Shown: positions 58,601 to 64,000 of the stretch, piece by piece
Numbering within the stretch: the first letter of the stretch is position 1
How the letters are laid out: the number at the start of each line of letters is the position of its first letter
NCBI GenBank assembly: GCA_026724425.1
Contig: JAIUCV010000101.1
Coordinates: 806,001-870,000 of the forward strand
Source of the DNA: Erythrophleum ivorense
Taxonomy: Eukaryota; Streptophyta; Magnoliopsida; Fabales; Fabaceae
Reading direction: 5' to 3'
DNA: 64,000 bases
Program-made: the position numbers and the translations under genes
Notes under the pieces: generated by a model
Database searches by the model: none
Told to the model about the DNA's origin: nothing
What the model saw: only the letters and a program-made list of their open reading frames with translations

Positions 58601-59065
58601 GCTCATGAAGGATCAATCACTATTGTGTTGGCAGAATGAAAGTAGAATATGCAGCTATAAAAGAGAGCCTGGAAAGCATGGGGCACTTGACAACTTCAAT
58701 CCGCAGGCTTCGTCTAGCGCTCTTGAAGGTAGTTATAGCACAGTAGAGTGATATGCACGAAGCTTTTGTATCCTCCCTGTTGAGTCAAATTTTAGTTGTT
58801 CCTACAGGTAAAGGAGTCAAATGATACTGAAACAGATGCGAGAAGATGCGAAGTAGCGATTGCCAACATCCTTGTGGAAGCAACCCATTTGAAGACTGCC
58901 CTTGGCATCTCCATACCCATTAGCTGGTCAGCTGAATCAGACATGGAATCAGTTGCTGATGGCGAGCCAAGCTGTGAGAGGACGGATTCTGTTTCTGCTG
59001 CAGGGTTTGAGATGGTGGAGCTTGTTATTCTAGCAGCCGAGATAATGAAAGAACAACACAACTGA
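53752..59065 (+). CDS. MEE13: Coiled-coil, myosin heavy chain-related protein
   Basis: Seventeen coding exons: 53752-53812, 54305-54398, 54505-54613, 54699-54737, 54833-54916, 55007-55068, 55326-55428, 55630-55770, 56640-56708, 56799-56855, 56932-57192, 57334-57417, 57668-57778, 57864-57934, 58349-58543, 58635-58728, 58808-59065, giving 630 residues. Long heptad-like helices run through residues 1-230 and 255-300 (ARVKQLEN, LEQEIESLKLKLAACAREK, AEKAKENAEMMSQKLGEIE) and again near 420-480. There is no motor domain, so it is a rod-like scaffold, not a myosin. In A. thaliana this locus (At2g14680, memory) is named for maternal effect embryo arrest; the molecular role is unknown. Exon 15 has a cagcag acceptor that allows two variants. 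Confidence 0.88.
55568..55622 (+). repeat. (TC)n microsatellite forming the polypyrimidine tract of MEE13 intron 7
   Basis: About 27 TC units run to within seven bases of the acceptor (gttcag|GTGATT, exon 8 starts at 55630). Repeat length could affect splicing. Confidence 0.92.
55771..56639 (+). other. MEE13 intron 8, enlarged by a foldback element
   Basis: 869 bp against 60-500 bp for the other introns. It carries the inverted repeat listed next and a 92-codon open frame over the loop without a recognisable domain. Confidence 0.6.
56147..56388. repeat. 41-bp inverted repeat inside MEE13 intron 8
   Basis: 56147-56187 and 56348-56388 are near-perfect reverse complements sharing 'atgggagagctttgattctc' and 'gagaatcaaagctctcccat', with a roughly 160-nt loop. 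Likely a foldback transposon remnant. The transcript could form a long hairpin. Confidence 0.85.
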
Positions 59066-59452
59066 AACTTCATTCTTCAGTTCCCTACAGGAATTGTGAG
59101 TTGGTCTGTGCGAAGACTTCAAACTTTCATTAGTCGTTAGGTTGGTTTAGTATTGTGGAGTCATGAGAATTTGATTTTGATTGCGTTGTTGTTCAGCAAT
59201 CTTATAAGAAGAGAATATCGAAACAGACTTTTTATAGATTGTAGTTCTGGAATTACAATAACTTGAGAATTTGATGATGGAGCTTCTCCCACTCCCCTTT
59301 AAAGAACCAGAAAACTCTTATAACTGTAACTTTATAGTACTTAGTATAATAGTAAATAGTAATAAGCCTCTACTAAACCCACTGCTTCTATCACATTCAT
59401 CTTTATATCTTTTGTAAAATCACTCTCATGGGATACTGATATTGTTCGGTTT
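59066..59452. other. Convergent 3' spacer between MEE13 and GH10
   Basis: Holds both 3' ends. A diverged copy of this spacer lies at about 62660-63050, as part of the duplicated segment. Confidence 0.6.
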
Positions 59453-61554
59453 TCAAGCATCAGTTTCAAGTTCAACCACTTGAAGATGACCCATCTCCTT
59501 GGTTACCTCCAAGCTGAAGTTGGTGGAGAAGCTCTTCATCGATGGAATAGTTACAGTCACTGTGTAATGTCCATGCAGCAGGGAAATCTCTGGAGAAAAC
59601 CCAATTATCCGACCTTCTTCACCATCACTATGTTCATAATTTTGGATAGATATCTCTGCAGGTTGTTCTTGCCACTCTTGGAGCAACTTGTCAATGAGAT
59701 CCCCTGCTTCTGTATTGTTGAAATCTTTGTCGGCAAGCGTTAACTTGTCGAAACCGGACACCTCAGGCCCTGCATATAAGATTATCCCTTTGACCGCTGG
59801 ATGGGAGTAAGCTTCCCTCAGAATGTCCTCCATGTATTTAACCTATCACAGACATAGAACCATGGCTTGCTTGTTATTTTAGTTAGCTAAGAGTTTAAGC
59901 TAGCTAAGTGTGCATTGCATAATATACCTGATCAGGGCACTTGGGCATATCAACCTCGGTAAGCCAAACCGGAAAACCCAGAGAGCCTAACGTATCTAAC
60001 GCAGATCTCATGTAAGCCAAGTTAGGCTGCCTCGCAGTAAAGTGAGCTTGTGCTCCAATACCTCCTTTGATCTTCGTGTTTCCTGGGTATGAAACAATCT
60101 CCTCCATCTTCTTCTTGACGTTAATCGGGCTCCCGACTCCTTCTTGAGCATACTCTACCGTGTTGTACTCGTTCAAGAACAACGGTATATCAGGATCAAG
60201 ATTAGAGGCCAAAGAGTAGAACATAGCTGAAGCGTTTTTCCCAAGCATGTCCTCATAGTAGTTGAAATGCACATTCTCATTCATCACATCCCATCCAACT
60301 AATCTCCCTTTATATCTCTTCATAACCGAGTTGATTCTGTTAAGAGTCACGTTCTTTAGATCTTCAGGATCGGTTATCGCCTGAACCCAACTCGGCAGCC
60401 AATGCTGATTGTCCCACAAGACCGTATGTCCTTTGACTAGAATCTCGTTTTCCTCTGCAAGCTGCATCATTGAATCAGCCAATGTGTAGTTTTCTTGGCC
60501 TCTCACCACCTCATTTGTATACCATTTCATCTCATTGGTGAAGGAAGTTAGTCGAAACCGCGACATAAACCATTCTTTATAGCTATCACTTTCCAAGATT
60601 TTGTAGTTCATAGCACAGCCGAGGAGGAAAGATGGTTTGATCTGTTTTATGGAAATCAATGACCCTTTTACCGCGGTTTTGTTCTGAAAACTCACTTGAA
60701 ATCTCACTTTGTTCTTCCTAATCTGCGTTTCTCAAAGAATTTCATAATTAGGATTGATTCAAAACGCTATTTTTGTGTGTTTGCGTTTACATGTATAAAT
60801 ACCTTTTCAATGACTTGGTCTTGTTTTAGCCTCCATTGAGTTTTGTTGAACCGTTGCAGCCTCACATTTTGTACTAATATCTCTGCGGTCGATAAGCCAT
60901 CGCTCTGCGTTGTGTAAATTCCTGCATTAGTACTGATAATCTACAAAAGGAATACATAGAAATTTTGTTTACCTTGAAGAAAATGTCCACAGGGACCGAG
61001 ACATCGACGGTTAAACCGCCTTTAAGCAAAGACCAGCATCCTTTATTTGCCATAACTTGACCAACATCAACGTATCTTACGTTTTTCCCTCTCATAGTCA
61101 TTCTTACTCTTCTTTCATTCTCATTTATTAACTTGACCCAAGCTGGACCACACCAATTCAAGAACATCAAATCATAACTTACTACAAGATACAACAAACC
61201 AACATTTTGTTACCAGTGATGCTGTATGTGTTCCCTTTCTGAAGATTAACTCTATCTACTACTTTTTGGGTTTTTCCATTTTCCTTAATCTTCAATTCTT
61301 GGAATCCTTCTCCAGTATCGTTAGGTTTTGGAAGCTCCATGAGACACTTTAAATGATGTCATATTAAAACATTAATGTACATTCGGTTGACGATATATAT
61401 ATGAAAGGAATAGTTTTCTTTTTGTACGTACCTCTGAGTTTAGAGCATGATCGTAGGAGAAAGGATCCATGCAAAGCCCTGAATCCAGAAGAAGAAGAAA
61501 AACAGAGATAAGAAAACACACAAACTGTGAGTAGCCATTGTTGAATCTCTTCAT
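59453..61554 (-). CDS. GH10 endo-1,4-beta-xylanase with N-terminal carbohydrate-binding-like domain
   Basis: Six exons, minus strand: 61554-61432, 61346-61214, 61181-60973, 60904-60803, 60722-59928, 59842-59453, giving 583 residues. A signal peptide (FVCFLISVFLLLLDSGLC) is followed by a CBM22-like beta-sandwich (about residues 45-185, with WVKL, GCWSLLKGG), then the GH10 barrel from about 205. WDVMNENVH holds the acid/base Glu338 and VWLTEVDMP the nucleophile Glu445; GHTVLWDN is the other family signature. It probably acts on xylan in secondary walls. I chose the exon 4 acceptor at 60904 because the stronger-looking upstream site breaks frame. Position agrees with At2g14690 (memory). Confidence 0.9.
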
Positions 61555-62516
61555 CTTTTCTTGTGACAACTCAAAAGTACACAAAGATATACCCCCTATA
61601 TAAAGACTCTTGTGAGATTGCACTTTTTCTTATTTTATTTTTATTTTATTTTTATTTTTAAAATGTAGCACACAAAAGAAATTATAGAGTTATCTTTGAT
61701 TTTTATAAATCTTTATGTTTCCTTATCTTTTTCCTTCTATTTATATATCCAGTACTTAAAACTCTTAAATTTATCATTTAGATTGTTAACAGTATTTTCC
61801 ATATTGCACATTGTTGATCATTTTCGATATAGCTAACTATTTTCTGCAAATCATATATACTTGAAATAACTAACTAGTTTTTTCAATAGTATTTTCTTAA
61901 AACATTCGTCATTTCAATTTCAATTTGTTTGCTGATGTCAGTATTATTAGTGAGTAAGTTGGAAGGATCATCAGTCAAATCGCTTTTAGTGTTTTATATC
62001 CGTATAGTTGGGTTGTTTTCTTCGACCAATTAATAAGGTTTTTTTTTTTTTGCAAAATCAAAGTATGTTTTCATCATTTTTATCTAAAAACAATTTCGTG
62101 GAACTTACGTCATGAAAACTTGGAAAAAAGAAAGAAACATGAAAAACCTTAATCATGAAAAAAAGGTCATGTAAAATAAAATAGCTCAACTTTAGACGGG
62201 AAGTAAATGTGATTATAGCCTTACAAGCATGAAATAACACCTTACTAACACAGAAAGAAGCACAGTATTAATCAAAATAGCAAATTATATCTCACGAGAA
62301 AACACACTAATTTAGTTATGACCCAAGACAAGACCAAGTATATATATGTGTGGTTCATGTGAAAAAAAACTCACAAAGGACAAACTTACAAATAAGTCAA
62401 GATTTGTACGGTCTATTTTGCTTACTTAATGTAAATGGAAGTATCTATAAAAAACTCGTTAATTTGACAAAACTTATAAAGTTTTATGTCGACCCAATTA
62501 TTTCATGTGTCTAAAA
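61555..62516. other. 5' region of GH10 and spacer
   Basis: AT-rich, with a (T)n(A)-rich low-complexity stretch at 61627-61660. On the minus strand 'tatataggggg' near 61591-61601 could be the GH10 TATA box (about 40 bases before the ATG). No gene recognised. Confidence 0.4.
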
Positions 62517-62770
62517 TCTAAACCCACAATGGAATCGGTTGCTGATGGCGAATCGAGCTGTGAGAGGACGGATTCTGTTTCTGCTGCCTGATATGAGATG
62601 GTTGAGTTTGTTATTGTTATTCTAGCAGCCGAGGTAATGAAAGAACAACACAGCTGAAACTTCATTCTTAAGTTCCCTACAGGCATTGTGAGTTGGTTTG
62701 TGCATATGGTTTATTGAGAAACCTTTCATCATTTTCGAATTTTCATTAGTCCTTAGGTTGGTTTAGTATT
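62517..62770 (+). pseudogene. Duplicated 3' end of MEE13
   Basis: From 'atggaatcggttgctgatgg' it follows MEE13 58942-59120 closely, including the last codons before the stop and the 3' UTR 'aacttcattctt...cctacagg'. The frame is broken: 'gctgcctgatatgag' has TGA where the gene has GCA GGG. A 6-bp insertion (ttattg) is also present. Only about the last 40 codons were duplicated. Confidence 0.85.
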
Positions 62771-63043
62771 GTGGATTCATTGGGATGTTCAGCATTCCTA
62801 TAAGAACAAATTATCGAAATTGATTTTTTATAGAGTATAATTGTGGAATTACAATAACTTGAGGAATTTGATTATGGAGCTCCTTCCACTTAAAGAACCA
62901 CAAAACTCTATAGTTGTTACTTTATAGTACTTAGTAAATAGTAATAAACCCACTGCTTGTATCACATTCATCTTTATATCTTTTGGATAATCCCTCCTCA
63001 TGGGATGAATCAGAATATATATGATATAATGATACTGATATGG

Positions 63044-64000
63044 CTCGGGTTTCAAGCATCAATTTCAAGTTTAACCACTTGAAGATGACCCATCTCCTTA
63101 TTTACCTCAAAGCTGAAGTTAGAGGAGAAGTTCTTCATCGATGGATTAGTAACAGTCACTGTGTAATGTCCATGGAGCAGAGAAAGGAAGTTAGTCGAAA
63201 CCGGGACATAAACCATTCTTTATAACCATCACTCTCCAAGATTCGGTGGTTCATAGCACAGCCGAGGAGGAAAGATGGTTTGATCTGTTTTATGGAAATC
63301 AGTGATCCTTTTACCGTGCTTTTGTTCTGAAATCTCACTTGAAATCTCACTTTGTTCTTCCTAATCTGCGTTTCTCAAAACAGTTTCATAATAAGATCTC
63401 AGAATTGTTCACAACGCGAAACTTTTGTGTTTGCGTTTACATGTATAAAAAGTAAACAACCTTTTCAATGACTTGGTCTTGTTTTAGCCTCCACTGAATT
63501 TTGTTGAACCGTTGCAACCTCACATTTTGTACAATTATATCTTCGGCCGCTAAGCCATCGCTCTGCGTCGCGTGAATACTTTTGCATTACTAGTGAGAAT
63601 CTACAAAGGAATACACAAATATGTTTTGTTTACCTTGAACAAAATATCGACAGGGACCGAGACATTGACTGTTAAACCACCTTTAAGCAAAGACCAGCAT
63701 CCTTTCTTCGCCATAACTTGACCTCCATCAATGTATCTTACGTTCTTCCCTCTCAAAGTCATTCTTAATCTTCTTTCAATTTTATTTCTCAGCTTGACCC
63801 AAGCTTGATCACACCAATTCAAGAACATCAAATCATAACTTACTATACACAAGAAACAACAAACCAACATTTTTTTACCAGTGATGGTATATGTTCCCTT
63901 TCTGAAGATCAACTCTCTCTACTACTTTTCGGTTTCCTCGATTTCCGTTGATCTTCAGTTCTTAGAATCCTTCTCCAGCATTGTTAGTTTTTGGAATCTC
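63044..64000 (-). pseudogene. GH10 duplicate with internal deletion, runs off the window
   Basis: On the minus strand it contains counterparts of exon 2 (partly, beyond 63880), exon 3 (about 63846-63637), exon 4 (about 63570-63460), the first part of exon 5 (63365-63185) and the last part of exon 6 (63180-63050). About 960 bp present in the functional gene, from 59579 to 60538, are missing and the two parts are fused. Both catalytic Glu residues were in the lost part. The fused frame stops soon after the join (…RLTSFLCSMDITQ). It cannot be an active xylanase. Confidence 0.88.

Noticed and set aside
60904..60935. Acceptor 'aatgcag' upstream of GH10 exon 4
   Set aside because: It gives a frameshift; the acgcag acceptor just downstream keeps the reading frame and family alignment.

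Overview
The window is plant nuclear DNA: AT-rich, multi-exon genes with short GT-AG introns, and spacers full of LTR retrotransposons, Helitrons, MITEs, LINE fragments and a CACTA element. The proteins (XTH10, TBL13, MEE13, PR-1/PRB1, PYK10-group beta-glucosidase) point to Brassicaceae. From memory, not from a search, the order F-box / CBS-DUF21 / TBL13 / PR-1 / XTH10 / EVE / MEE13 / GH10 matches Arabidopsis thaliana chromosome 2 around At2g14500-At2g14690. Several genes (a CTD-phosphatase-like gene, an ER-type beta-glucosidase, a second PR-1 gene, an ITPK) do not fit my memory of that interval, so this is probably a relative of A. thaliana.

Layout. 1-4.4 kb: the 3' end and LTR of a Ty3/gypsy element abutting a decayed Ty1/copia element. 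4.6-5.3 kb: a frameshifted LEA_2/NHL gene. 5.6-9.9 kb: a long-TIR element, two near-identical minus-strand Helitrons and a retroposon with a 14-bp target duplication. 12-13.2 kb: an F-box/DUF295 gene broken by one frameshift. 14.9-17.3 kb: an intact 11-exon CBS-DUF21 membrane protein gene. 19.4-20.2 kb: an intronless FCP1-like phosphatase gene; a broken piece of it lies at 33 kb. 21.5-25.6 kb: a very young copia-type LTR element with no pol ORF. 27.1-30.8 kb: a 13-exon GH1 beta-glucosidase gene ending in an ER-retention signal. 34.9-37.4 kb: TBL13. 38.7-39.6 kb: a 5'-truncated LINE with an intact RNase H reading frame. 41.4-45.0 kb: two tandem PR-1 genes separated by a complete non-autonomous CACTA element. 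46.5 kb: a small unknown gene. 47.6-48.8 kb: XTH10. 49.2-53.0 kb: divergent ITPK and EVE-domain genes. 53.8-59.1 kb: the coiled-coil gene MEE13 (17 coding exons). 59.5-61.6 kb: a GH10 xylanase gene. 62.5-64 kb: a broken duplicate of the MEE13 3' end plus the GH10 gene, cut by the window edge.

The genes do not form a pathway. TBL13, XTH10 and GH10 act on wall polysaccharides or their acetylation. The PR-1 pair and the beta-glucosidase are defence-type secretory proteins. ITPK acts in inositol phosphate metabolism. Exon joins for CBS-DUF21, GH1, TBL13, XTH10, ITPK, MEE13 and GH10 were worked out by hand from splice signals, and every one gives a total CDS length divisible by three. I found no CRISPR array, rRNA, convincing tRNA gene or prokaryotic-type system. 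The most notable items are the structural events: young transposons, single-base gene lesions, GC-AG introns, a (TC)n tract next to a splice site, and the chimeric GH10 duplication.
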